64,000 bases of DNA. Source: Azotimanducus sp965220185. Its GTDB lineage: Bacteria > Pseudomonadota > Gammaproteobacteria > Pseudomonadales > Azotimanducaceae. Both the position numbers and the translations under genes were made by a program. The DNA lies in contig OZ244807.1 of assembly GCA_965220185.1 (NCBI GenBank), forward strand, positions 1,674,001 through 1,738,000, in the 5' to 3' direction. The notes below the pieces were generated by a model. It ran no database searches. It was not told the DNA's origin and worked only from the letters and a program-made list of their open reading frames with translations. Each line of letters starts with the position of its first letter. Position 1 is the stretch's first letter. Shown here piece after piece: positions 46,998 through 55,164 of this stretch.

Positions 46998-49537
46998 TGG
47001 CAGTCTTGCCCGATGCGGCAGAGTGGACGCACATGACAGGTGTCGCAGGCGCGTGCCCTCGGTGTGACACTGGCGATGCCGCAGGCGAAACCTCGAAGAA
47101 TCGATCGCACTTCGGCGCCGCCGGTGCCCAACACCTCGCCGTGGGCGTCTCGGTCGGATTGCCGCGTCACCAAGCGGTCATCACTGCTGCAATGGTGGTA
47201 GGCCACCTTGTCAGGACTGCCTATCGCGCCGAATGCGAGCGACAGCACTTCAATGCCTCGCGTCTCGCGCAGCGCCTCCGCATACAGCAGAAGCTGCGGC
47301 TCGTGAAGTTGCTCATTTGCCCGCAGCCTTGTCAAGACCGGCGGTGAAGTCTTGTAGTCGGTGATGATCCACTGGCCAGTCGCCTCGTCCTGGTCGATTC
47401 GATCGATTTTCAGGCGAAGTGACATGCCTTCTAGGGTCGCCGCGACTTCCCTTTCGGTCTGCAGGTTCACATACGCGGGCCGCTTCAAGTCTTCACGAAA
47501 CCATGCTTTGACGATGTCGCTGACTTGCTTGATAAGGCCGCGCCGAAGTCGCGCCGGGATCATTGGCATGATGGTGTTGATCGATTGCGCGGACGCGGTC
47601 TCGGCAAGTGCGTGCAGGTCCGGATGCTGCATGAGCGTCGATTGGTCGGGCAGGTCGCGATACGCCAGCTCAAGCGCGAGGTGCACAGCGCTGCCAATTT
47701 CCCGCGCGTTTGGAAGCTCGCTTGCTGGCGAGTCCTCCGTGATCGCCAGCCTGTGCCGCGCAAACCCCCGAAATGGACAATTCGACTGGTCTCGAACAAG
47801 CGCAGCGGTCGCCTCGCGTTCGCTCTTCGAGCATGCGGGCGCTTGATGGTCGTCGCTGGCGACCAGCGTGGTTGGCTCTGCTGCCATGTGGGGATAGGCA
47901 TAGTCGGCGAGTCCATGGTGGCGCTTGTCGATAAAGAATTCAGGCGCCGTGCGGATGGCATCAGGTAAGAGTGCGCTCGCGCCGTGATGCTCATCGCCAT
48001 CAAATTGCGCATAGCTGAAGACGACGGTCGGCGCAGAGTGTGTGAGCCGTTCAGTGATACGCCGCGCATGACGCAGCCGCGAGTCTGGCGTGACACCAGG
48101 TACGCCGGCGCTTCGTTGCAAGCTGCGGGGCAGAAACGGATTGGCCGCGCTTGGCGCGGGCCATTCTGCGCCGCGCATGCCAGCGACCCACAAGTGAGTG
48201 AAGCGGAATTCGCTCGCGTCCTCGATATCAAGCACACGAATCGGCGCGCCGATTCGCTGCACTTCGTGATAGCGCTCATGCGCCGCGCGCGCGAGTTCGC
48301 GCAAGACATCTTCGGCACTCGCAGGCGGCGCGAAGCAGGACGTGCTCGCTATGTCCGCCGCGAGCCCGCCGAGCGCCTGGGCGCGCTGAAAGGCGGCGCT
48401 GTCAAATCGTCCGTTGTTCGGCCACGAGGCTGACCGCAGCGCTTTTTGAAAACTGTCCAGCCAGGCTGCGACTGGCCGTTTTCGCTTGGCACGTGCGCCA
48501 AGGCGGGCTGCCGGGCGGAAGTTGAGGAATGGCGAGTCGCGAAGCGATTCAACCTCGATCGCCGGGAGCTGCCCGATGAGGAAACGCAAAAAGAGCAGCG
48601 CGTGGCGGCACACTGCGAAGGTATCGAGCGGTGCGCCGCCGGCAATGTCGAAGAGGCTCCCTTCGTCGGGGCCGGGGGCGTGCTCGGGATAGATGACGTG
48701 GCTGAGTTGCCGCTCGATTTCCGCACGGCGGGTTCCCATTCGTGGGAAGGCAATGCCGATCGCAACCGGCGCGCGCGCGCGCTCAAGACATTGCCGAGCC
48801 ATTAGTGCGATGGTTCGAAGCTCGTCCTCGGGCTGGTCGAATTCGACGAGGCGAGGCACTTCCCGAACGCGCGGGCGCGTCGATGTCGTGGAACGTGTCA
48901 GGCGCCCCATGCGGGATAGTTGCTCAAGAAGTTCAGCTTCGGCTGGTGTCGGCTGATGGGCATAGCCGAACCCCCAAGTGATCAAAGGCTTGCGCGGCTG
49001 CCATGCACCGGCCTTGAGGTGTGTCAGAAGACAGCCGGCAAGCTCGGCCTCGGTCACAAGTGATTCAGTGCTGAGCAGTGCTTGCGCGCGCGCTGCCCAC
49101 TGCATGAACACAAGCGTGTTGCTCGTTTCAAGATGCGCTGCCTCGTCGTGCGAAAGACGGTAGTGATGATGCAGCTTCCAAGCGCGCAGGATTTCGCCAT
49201 ACCAGTTCTCAGGATCGGCTATTTCAGGCGGTGCGACGGAAAGAAAAAGCGTGCGCTGCATAGCGGACGACAGGATTCGTGTCGTGAGGGCTTGGCGCGC
49301 GAACAGCGATTTGCTTGCTTCGAGCAGATAGGCGCTGAGCGTGGTGATATCCGGCCTCGGCCAAGCGCGTTCGCCGTGCGCGAGTCGGCAGTTGCCGTAG
49401 GCTTCTTCGATGGCGCGCGCGATGCGACGGTTGGGTGTGACGGTGTGGGACTGTTCGATCTTCGCGGCAAATGATTCGCCGATCTCGACGAGCGGCTTGG
49501 CGCGAACGCTGATTGCTGGCGCGTCGTTCAGGGGCAT
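46994..49537 (-). CDS. AddB-like PD-(D/E)XK nuclease, 'probable DNA repair protein' family
   Basis: 847 aa. A degenerate helicase-like N-terminal part is followed by a C-terminal nuclease with GQWIITDYKTSPPVLTR and the QLLLYAEAL motif. Cysteines in QSNCPFRGFARHRL and CDTCHVRPLC near the C-terminus can hold an iron-sulfur cluster, as in AddB. The overall plan fits the TIGR03623 group found beside AddA-like helicases in proteobacteria. It overlaps the helicase gene by 4 bases and the upstream reductase gene by 10. Confidence 0.88.
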   Translation of the reverse strand: MPLNDAPAISVRAKPLVEIGESFAAKIEQSHTVTPNRRIARAIEEAYGNCRLAHGERAWPRPDITTLSAYLLEASKSLFARQALTTRILSSAMQRTLFLSVAPPEIADPENWYGEILRAWKLHHHYRLSHDEAAHLETSNTLVFMQWAARAQALLSTESLVTEAELAGCLLTHLKAGAWQPRKPLITWGFGYAHQPTPAEAELLEQLSRMGRLTRSTTSTRPRVREVPRLVEFDQPEDELRTIALMARQCLERARAPVAIGIAFPRMGTRRAEIERQLSHVIYPEHAPGPDEGSLFDIAGGAPLDTFAVCRHALLFLRFLIGQLPAIEVESLRDSPFLNFRPAARLGARAKRKRPVAAWLDSFQKALRSASWPNNGRFDSAAFQRAQALGGLAADIASTSCFAPPASAEDVLRELARAAHERYHEVQRIGAPIRVLDIEDASEFRFTHLWVAGMRGAEWPAPSAANPFLPRSLQRSAGVPGVTPDSRLRHARRITERLTHSAPTVVFSYAQFDGDEHHGASALLPDAIRTAPEFFIDKRHHGLADYAYPHMAAEPTTLVASDDHQAPACSKSEREATAALVRDQSNCPFRGFARHRLAITEDSPASELPNAREIGSAVHLALELAYRDLPDQSTLMQHPDLHALAETASAQSINTIMPMIPARLRRGLIKQVSDIVKAWFREDLKRPAYVNLQTEREVAATLEGMSLRLKIDRIDQDEATGQWIITDYKTSPPVLTRLRANEQLHEPQLLLYAEALRETRGIEVLSLAFGAIGSPDKVAYHHCSSDDRLVTRQSDRDAHGEVLGTGGAEVRSILRGFACGIASVTPRARACDTCHVRPLCRIGQDCQ

Positions 49538-50532
49538 ACCATGAGCTTGCCGATGTTGGCGCCGGCAAAGAGATCGACGAGTGCTTGCGGCAGGTTTTCA
49601 AAGCCATGAATCACAGTGGTGCGCTGCGTAAGCAGCCCGGCCTTGATCCACACCTGCATTTCCGTGGCCGCCTCTGCGAACCGGTGAGCGTAGTCGATGA
49701 CGATGAAGCCTTCCATGCGAGCGCGCTTGAACACGAGGTTGAAGTAGTTGGTTGGGCCGGGCGGCAGCCTTTCCTCGTTGTATCGCGAGATGCCGCCGCA
49801 GATGACGATGCGCGCGTTCATCGCAAGAAGGGCAAGGCAGGTATCGAGAATATCGCCGCCGACATTGTCGAAATAGACATCGATGCCTGCTGGGCAGGCG
49901 CGCTGCAAGGCATGTCGCACATTCTCCGTCTTGTAGTTGATGGCGACATCAAAGCCAAGATCGCCGGTCAGCCAATCGCATTTCTCATCGGTGCCGGCGA
50001 GCCCGACGACGCGGCAGCCTTTAATGCGCGCGATTTGTCCGGCAACGCTGCCGGTCGCGCCAGCCGCGCCTGAGATCACTACGGTTTGACCGGGCTTCGG
50101 CGCGCCAAGATCGAGCAATCCGAAGTAGGCTGTCATGCCAGTGCCGCCGAGCATGCCAAGGGCGACTTCTGGGTCGGCGCCTTCATCCAAGACCTGCACA
50201 GGCATTGATACGGCATCGGTCACGGCGTAGGCCTGCATGCCGAGGCTGCCCGACACCAGACGGCCTTCTGGAAGTTTCGGATTGTTGGATTGAATAATCT
50301 CGCCGACACAGCCTGCGCGCATCAGGTCGCCTACGTTCAGCGGTGCCATGTAGCCGCCGCGATTTTCCATCCAGCCACGCATGGCGGGGTCAAGGGAGAT
50401 ATGGGTGACCTTGATCAGCGCTTCGTGATCGCCCGCATTCGGCATCGGAGATTCATGGTAGCGAAGATGGTTGGTTTCGATCATCCCTTGCGGATGGGCG
50501 GCGAGCAGGAATTGGGGGTTGGTGGCGGCCAC
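49528..50532 (-). CDS. NADP-dependent medium-chain oxidoreductase (CurA/leukotriene B4 dehydrogenase type)
   Basis: 334 aa from the GTG at 50532 (AATNPQFLLAAHPQGMIETNHLRYHE), which matches family starts. The frame is open to 50619 and the longer form cannot be excluded. SLDPAMRGWM, MLGGTGMTAYFGLLDLGAPKPGQTVVISGAAGATGSVAGQIARIKGCRVVGLAGTDEKC and VYFDNVGGDILD are the zinc-independent MDR signatures. It reduces the 2-alkenal or enone double bond with NADPH. It is upstream of the repair pair and overlaps it, so it may share its transcript. Confidence 0.85.
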   Translation of the reverse strand: MAATNPQFLLAAHPQGMIETNHLRYHESPMPNAGDHEALIKVTHISLDPAMRGWMENRGGYMAPLNVGDLMRAGCVGEIIQSNNPKLPEGRLVSGSLGMQAYAVTDAVSMPVQVLDEGADPEVALGMLGGTGMTAYFGLLDLGAPKPGQTVVISGAAGATGSVAGQIARIKGCRVVGLAGTDEKCDWLTGDLGFDVAINYKTENVRHALQRACPAGIDVYFDNVGGDILDTCLALLAMNARIVICGGISRYNEERLPPGPTNYFNLVFKRARMEGFIVIDYAHRFAEAATEMQVWIKAGLLTQRTTVIHGFENLPQALVDLFAGANIGKLMVCP

Positions 50533-50684
50533 AGTCGGTTCAATGGTGTGTGAGGCGCCTATGTTACTGCGCTGGACGCGGGCACTGAATTGACGCCATG
50601 GGAGAGTGGATCTGAGCAACTATGCGCACACGGCATTGACAGTTTGATGGCGTAGTATGCTTGTTCTTTTCGACCAGGATTTTC

Positions 50685-51443
50685 ATGGATCTACGAATCA
50701 AAGGCGGTAAAGCACTCGTCACTGGGGGATCAAAAGGCATTGGTCTCGCCATCGCACATGCCTTCGCCGACGAGGGCTGCAACGTCGCGATCTGTTCGCG
50801 CAGCCAAGACAATGTCGATTCGGCGCTCGCCGAACTCTCCGCTAAGGGCGTCAACGTCTATGGCGAAGCGGTTGACATTGCCGATGCGGGCGCCTTGGCA
50901 AGCTGGGTCAAAGGGGCGGCGGATGCCCTCGGCGGGATTGACACCTTCGTGTCCAACGCCACGGGGCCGGGCGGTGCCGATGAGAATGCATGGCAAGGCG
51001 GGCTCACGCACGATATCTTCGGCCTTACGCGTGGCGTCGCCGCGGCACGCCCGCACTTGGAAGCCTCCGAGAACGCGAGCATCATTGCCATCTCTTCGAC
51101 GGCAGCGTTGGAGAAGTTCATCGCGGCAATGCCCTACAACGCCATGAAAGCGGCGCTCTTGCAGCACGCAGGCGCGCTTGCGTTCGACTTGGCGCCCAAG
51201 GGTATTCGCGTCAATTGCGTGACGCCCGGACCTATCTTCATCGAAGGTGGTTCATGGGATCGTATCAAGCAAGGCATGCCGGCGCTCTATGAAGGCACGC
51301 TGGCAGAAGTGCCCTTGGGACGCATGGGCACGGCGGCAGAGGTCGCCGCCCAAGTTGTGTTTTTGGCGAGTCCGCTTGCAGGCTTCACCACCAGTACCAA
51401 CGTTGTTGTTGACGGCGGCCTCACCAAGCGTATTCACTTTTAG
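50685..51443 (+). CDS. Short-chain dehydrogenase/reductase
   Basis: 252 aa from the ATG at 50685, with AGGAT before it. The cofactor motif TGGSKGIG is at residues 13-20. The catalytic Ser137/138 is in IAISSTAALE and Tyr151-Lys155 in PYNAMKAAL. The C-terminal GFTTSTNVVVDGGLTKRIHF is typical of FabG-like enzymes. The substrate is unknown. It is followed 15 bases later by a ThuA-like gene, so a role in sugar or polyol metabolism is possible. Confidence 0.9.
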   Translation: MDLRIKGGKALVTGGSKGIGLAIAHAFADEGCNVAICSRSQDNVDSALAELSAKGVNVYGEAVDIADAGALASWVKGAADALGGIDTFVSNATGPGGADENAWQGGLTHDIFGLTRGVAAARPHLEASENASIIAISSTAALEKFIAAMPYNAMKAALLQHAGALAFDLAPKGIRVNCVTPGPIFIEGGSWDRIKQGMPALYEGTLAEVPLGRMGTAAEVAAQVVFLASPLAGFTTSTNVVVDGGLTKRIHF

Positions 51444-51458
51444 CAGGCGGGCGCCTCG

Positions 51459-52208
51459 ATGTCCACAAAACGCATTCAGGTCTACATGGTAATCGCTGGC
51501 GACTACCATGACATGGACTATGCGCGCCTCGAACTCCTCAAGCTGCTCGCTGAGCATGAGCGCGTTCGCGTCCACATCGCTGAGAACTATCATGATCTCG
51601 ACACCATCAATGCATGTGATTGGCTAATCTCCTACACCTGCAATCTCGTGCCGGAATTGCATGAGCAGGAAGCGCTGCGAGAGTTCGTGGTGGGCGGCAA
51701 GAAGTGGTTTGCGCTGCATGGCACCAATTCGATCCTGCGTTTTCTTGACGATGGCAGGGTTGATAGTCCGGAGACAGCGCCGACGCTCATGGAAACGCTC
51801 GGAACGCAGTTCATAGCGCATCCGCCGATTGCGCCGTTTAGGGTGCAGGTCGCGGATCCTCAACATGAACTGGTCAAAGGCATTGGCGAGTTCGAAACCG
51901 ACGATGAGCTGTACTTGAGCCGCATACACGGTCCGTTGCACACGCTTCTCGATACGCGCTACGTGGGCAAAGCCGCTGGCTTCGTGGAAGAAGATTGGGA
52001 TGAAGACATCTCGCATCCTGTCTACTACATCAAACAGGTCGGCGACGGCGAGGTGCTGTATCTCAATCTCGGCCACTGCCGTGGTCATTACGATATGCAG
52101 CCGCTGATCGACTACTATCCGAATATCGAGCGCGGAAGCTGGAAGCGTCCCGAATATTATGAACTCCTGAGGCGCGGCATTGATTACTGCGCGCGCGGGA
52201 TTGAGTGA
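51459..52208 (+). CDS. ThuA-like domain protein
   Basis: 249 aa, a glutamine-amidotransferase-like fold. AGDYHDMDYARLELLKLLAEHERVRVHIAENYHDL, DWLISYTCNLVPELHEQEALREFVVGGKKWFALHGTNSIL and YYIKQVGDGEVLYLNLGHCRGHYD match ThuA-like proteins. ThuA is linked to trehalose or disaccharide use, but its reaction is not settled. The conserved histidine-rich HGTNS and NLGHCRGH segments are kept. It probably forms an operon with the SDR gene. Confidence 0.87.
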   Translation: MSTKRIQVYMVIAGDYHDMDYARLELLKLLAEHERVRVHIAENYHDLDTINACDWLISYTCNLVPELHEQEALREFVVGGKKWFALHGTNSILRFLDDGRVDSPETAPTLMETLGTQFIAHPPIAPFRVQVADPQHELVKGIGEFETDDELYLSRIHGPLHTLLDTRYVGKAAGFVEEDWDEDISHPVYYIKQVGDGEVLYLNLGHCRGHYDMQPLIDYYPNIERGSWKRPEYYELLRRGIDYCARGIE

Positions 52209-52240
52209 GTAGTCAAGTTCGGCTTCGCGTTAGGGAAACT

Positions 52241-52313
52241 CTTGTCTGATTGAATTATGCTGTGGCGCGCCCCCGATTCGGTGGCGCGCCACAGCATAAT
52301 TCAATCAGACAAG
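52241..52313. repeat. 73-base palindrome with 31-base perfect arms
   Basis: Arm 52241-52271 starts CTTGTCTGATTGAATTATGC, an 11-base loop follows (52272-52282), and the exact reverse complement runs 52283-52313. There is no T-run after it and no coding. It may be a small transposon relic or a strong RNA/DNA hairpin. It sits 100 bases before the BCCT gene start. Confidence 0.85.
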
Positions 52314-52413
52314 GGCTCGCCTCTGCTGACCGAGTGCATTCGTTGCCAGCCTTTGCTATGGTGAAAAGAGACTCTCGGAACTCTTTCCTATCGAGCGCCA
52401 ACTACAACTTGAC

Positions 52414-53934
52414 GTGCCGGTCTTCGCCATTTGCGTGGCTGTCGTGCTCGCCATCTCACTGCCGGTGTGGGAGGCGCCTTTAGCCGCAGCCGAGAGCCTG
52501 TCTCGCATCTACGAGTGGATTGAGGCGAATTGGGGGTTTGCGTTCATCTGGGCAGCTGTTGGTGCGACCATCTTTCTGGTTTGGCTCGCGCTCTCAAGAC
52601 ATGGACGGCGAACGCTCGGCGGCAGCGATGCCGAGCCTGAATTCAGCACCTTCAGTTGGATCGGCATGCTGTTTTGCGCTGGCATCGGCGCATCTATCAT
52701 GTACTGGTCGGCGCACGAATGGGCGTTCTATGTGGACCAGCCGCCGTTTGGCGCTGAACAGGGCAGTGCCGACGCACTGGAATGGGCTTCGACCTACGGG
52801 CTCTTTCACTGGGGCGTGCCAGCTTGGGCGCTCTATTGTGTGCCAGCTGTCACCATCGGCTGGGCCTTCTGTTCACAAAGAACGGGGCAGCTTCGCTTCT
52901 CCACTTCGTTGACTGGCCTGTTTGGTCCGGGGTTTACTGAAACGCTCGGTGGCCGCCTTGTGGACGTGTTCTTCATCGTCGGGCTGATCGGCGGAACAGG
53001 CACTTCGCTCGGTCTGGCAACGCCGATGCTCACAGCGCTCATTGCCGAACTCGGCTGGCTGCCGCAAGGATTCGCCTCTAGCTTGCTGGTGCTGATGGTA
53101 TGCACGGGCATTGTCGCGATCAGCGTCTATCTTGGCCTCGACAAGGGCATCCGGCGCTTGAGCGAAATCAACGCATGGCTGGCGATCGGCTTTTGCGCGT
53201 TTGTGCTCATCACCGGCCCGACCGTGTTCATATTGAATGCCGCCACCAACAACCTTGGCCTGCTGCTCGATGGCACCATCCGCATGATGACCTGGACGGA
53301 ACCCTTCGGCGGCAACGGCTTCGTTGGCGACTGGACGGTGTTTTACTGGGCATGGTGGATCGCCTATGCGCCGTTTGTCGGATTGTTCGTGGCGCGTATT
53401 TCTTACGGCCGGTCGTTGCGCGAGATGGTGTTCGGCATGCTCGGCTATGGCACCGCAGGCGGGGCCCTGTACTACCTCACCTTGGGCACGAGCGCCATGT
53501 GGCATGACATGCAGGGATTGACGCCAATCCTGGAAGCGGTGCGTGCCGGCACGCCTGATGTTGGCGTTGCGTCGTTCATTGCCTCCATGCCGCTCAATCC
53601 GCTGCCGCTGCTTGTGTTCTTGGCGACCGCGATCATCTTTGTCGCAACCACCTATGACTCATCCTCATTCGCCATTGCTTCGGCGGCAACGCAGAACCTT
53701 GAGCACGATGATCAACCGCCTCGCTGGCAGCGGATCTTCTGGACATTCGGCATCATGGTGCTGCCAGTCACCTTGCTCGTCATTCGCGAAGCGGGCGGCG
53801 ATGCACTGAAAGCCATTCAGTCACTTGTGCTTGTGGTGGCGCTGCCGATCATGCTCATCTGCGTGTTGTCGTGCGTGAGTTTGGTCAAGCTTTTGAAAAG
53901 GGAAGGCAGTGAGCTTGCGCGAAGCGTAAAATGA
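52414..53934 (+). CDS. BCCT-family transporter (betaine/carnitine/choline)
   Basis: 506 aa from GTG 52414, twelve helices. IGMLFCAGIGASIMYWSAHEWAFYV is the conserved tryptophan-box region and VFYWAWWIAYAPFVGLFVARISYGRSLREMVFGML the BCCT signature. The reading frame is open upstream to 52330 (GEKRLSELFPIERQLQLDV before the GTG looks protein-like) but contains no start codon, so the 5' end may have been lost near the palindrome. It imports compatible solutes or carnitine-like compounds with Na+ or H+. It is followed at once by a fatty-acid hydroxylase gene. Confidence 0.88.
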   Translation: MPVFAICVAVVLAISLPVWEAPLAAAESLSRIYEWIEANWGFAFIWAAVGATIFLVWLALSRHGRRTLGGSDAEPEFSTFSWIGMLFCAGIGASIMYWSAHEWAFYVDQPPFGAEQGSADALEWASTYGLFHWGVPAWALYCVPAVTIGWAFCSQRTGQLRFSTSLTGLFGPGFTETLGGRLVDVFFIVGLIGGTGTSLGLATPMLTALIAELGWLPQGFASSLLVLMVCTGIVAISVYLGLDKGIRRLSEINAWLAIGFCAFVLITGPTVFILNAATNNLGLLLDGTIRMMTWTEPFGGNGFVGDWTVFYWAWWIAYAPFVGLFVARISYGRSLREMVFGMLGYGTAGGALYYLTLGTSAMWHDMQGLTPILEAVRAGTPDVGVASFIASMPLNPLPLLVFLATAIIFVATTYDSSSFAIASAATQNLEHDDQPPRWQRIFWTFGIMVLPVTLLVIREAGGDALKAIQSLVLVVALPIMLICVLSCVSLVKLLKREGSELARSVK

Positions 53935-53937
53935 AGC

Positions 53938-54582
53938 TTGCTTCGCCTGCTTGCCATCTCCTTGTCCGAATCAAAAGGCATCCGCCTCTTCAAGAACAGT
54001 TTTCTGGAAGCGCTCACCCACGTCCATCCTGTCGTGCCGCTTTGCCTGTGGGGGCCGATTGCGTTATGGCTCTTGGCGCGTGGTGTGTTGACGCACGGGT
54101 ATGGCTTGGCCGACTTGGGCGTGATGCTAGTGGCTGGCGCGTTTGCTTGGACGCTCTGTGAATATCTCGTCCATCGATTCGTATTCCATTTCAAACCGAC
54201 GACGGCAGTCGGCCGCTATCTCGTCCACCTGTTTCATGGCATTCATCATGATGACCCGAATGATCGCACCCGCTTGGTGATGCCGCCCGCGGGTGCTATC
54301 CTCATTATTGGGTTCATCTACGTGCTTTTCTCGCTCGTTTTGCCGCATCCGTGGATTGAACCCTTCTTCGGATTCTTCATCATCGGCTACCTTTGCTACG
54401 ACTATACGCACTACGCGATACATTTCTGGCCGATGCGCGGGCGAATCGGCAGCTATATCAAGCGCAACCATTTGCTGCATCATTTTCAAGAACAAGACGC
54501 GCGTTTCGGCGTCAGCACGCCCGCTTGGGACTTCGTGTTTCGTACCGCTGGCAGCCTGCCGACGACCACATTCGTCAAATAG
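53938..54582 (+). CDS. Sterol desaturase/fatty acid 2-hydroxylase family protein
   Basis: 214 aa from TTG 53938 (another TTG lies at 53962). Four hydrophobic segments and the complete di-iron histidine set: HRFVFH, HGIHHD, HYAIH and NHLLHHF. This is the short FA2H/Scs7-like form lacking a cytochrome b5 domain. It would hydroxylate membrane lipids or fatty acids. It starts 3 bases after the BCCT stop, so co-translation is likely. It converges on the small gene below with 8 bases of overlap. Confidence 0.88.
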   Translation: MLRLLAISLSESKGIRLFKNSFLEALTHVHPVVPLCLWGPIALWLLARGVLTHGYGLADLGVMLVAGAFAWTLCEYLVHRFVFHFKPTTAVGRYLVHLFHGIHHDDPNDRTRLVMPPAGAILIIGFIYVLFSLVLPHPWIEPFFGFFIIGYLCYDYTHYAIHFWPMRGRIGSYIKRNHLLHHFQEQDARFGVSTPAWDFVFRTAGSLPTTTFVK

Positions 54583-54778
54583 TAAACACGCGCCAAATCA
54601 TGGCGATGGTGAACGCAAGATTGAACCCCAGCATCCACTTGACGAGTAGCATGCTCGCTTTGATTTCAGCGATGTCGCCATCGTACTGGGCGACTGACTT
54701 GGCAGCCTCGCGGGCTTTCACTTCATCTGAACCAGCGCTCAGGAGCGCATCATATACTTCGCTGTTCATGGTGCTCAT
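54575..54778 (-). CDS. Small coiled-coil membrane protein (DUF1640/CCDC90-like)
   Basis: 67 aa. MNSEVYDALLSAGSDEVKAREAAKSVAQYDGDIAEIKASMLLVKWMLGFNLAFTIAMIWRVF: an amphipathic coiled-coil part and one C-terminal membrane helix. This short bacterial form resembles proteins annotated DUF1640. No function is known. It stands alone and converges on the hydroxylase gene. Confidence 0.75.
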   Translation of the reverse strand: MSTMNSEVYDALLSAGSDEVKAREAAKSVAQYDGDIAEIKASMLLVKWMLGFNLAFTIAMIWRVFTI

Positions 54779-54910
54779 AATGTTGCCAAAAGCTTTCCTG
54801 TTACCGCGTCCATCTTACTCCACTTTTTTCTTTTCTCTGGTGGTGTCTGCGAGGACAGAAATGAGTGAAATTTGTGAGCGCATCAGGCCGACACTACAGC
54901 CAAGCGGTTA

Positions 54911-55126
54911 GGGAAGATCTGATTAACAGAACTTCCCGTGCGGCACATGGATGTGCCGCCGACATCTTTGCAGGAGCAAAGATGCACGGCTCAGCCGCCC
55001 GCAGGGGTGGGTACATGGATGTGCCCACTGCATTCAGTGCCGCAAGGCATTGAATAGATAAGCAAAGCTTCAATCGCAATTGAAGCTTTGCGAGTCTGAT
55101 CAAGTCCAAGGATGGACTTGATCAGA
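54911..55126 (+). ncRNA. Array of seven or eight hairpins with GGA loops, candidate CsrB/RsmZ-like RNA
   Basis: Consecutive stem-loops in 216 bases: 54911-54937 (GGGAAG/CTTCCC), 54940-54959 (GCGGCACAT-GG-ATGTGCCGC), 54963-54984 (CATCTTTGC-AGGA-GCAAAGATG), 54987-54997 (small), 55007-55028 (GTGGGTACAT-GG-ATGTGCCCAC), 55032-55055 (10-base arms, GCAA loop), 55062-55091 (13-base arms, CGCA loop) and 55095-55126 (14-base arms, AGGA loop). Two tips read ACATGGATGT, close to the CsrA SELEX consensus RUACARGGAUGU. The last three hairpins recur at 61328-61422 with compensatory changes. There is no clear terminator or promoter, so expression is unproven. It fills most of the 386-base gap before 55165. 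Confidence 0.6.
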
Positions 55127-55164
55127 ATATACTTAGTATTCGCTTTGATTGCTTCCAAAGGCCA

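Noticed and set aside
54865..55053. Small + frame through the hairpin array
   Set aside because: Residues such as GYMDVPTAFSAARH are the translation of hairpins with ATGGATG loops; there is no ribosome-binding site and the structure explains the sequence.
54911..55126. CRISPR or tandem-repeat array
   Set aside because: The stems differ from one another and there are no repeat-spacer units; each unit is its own palindrome.
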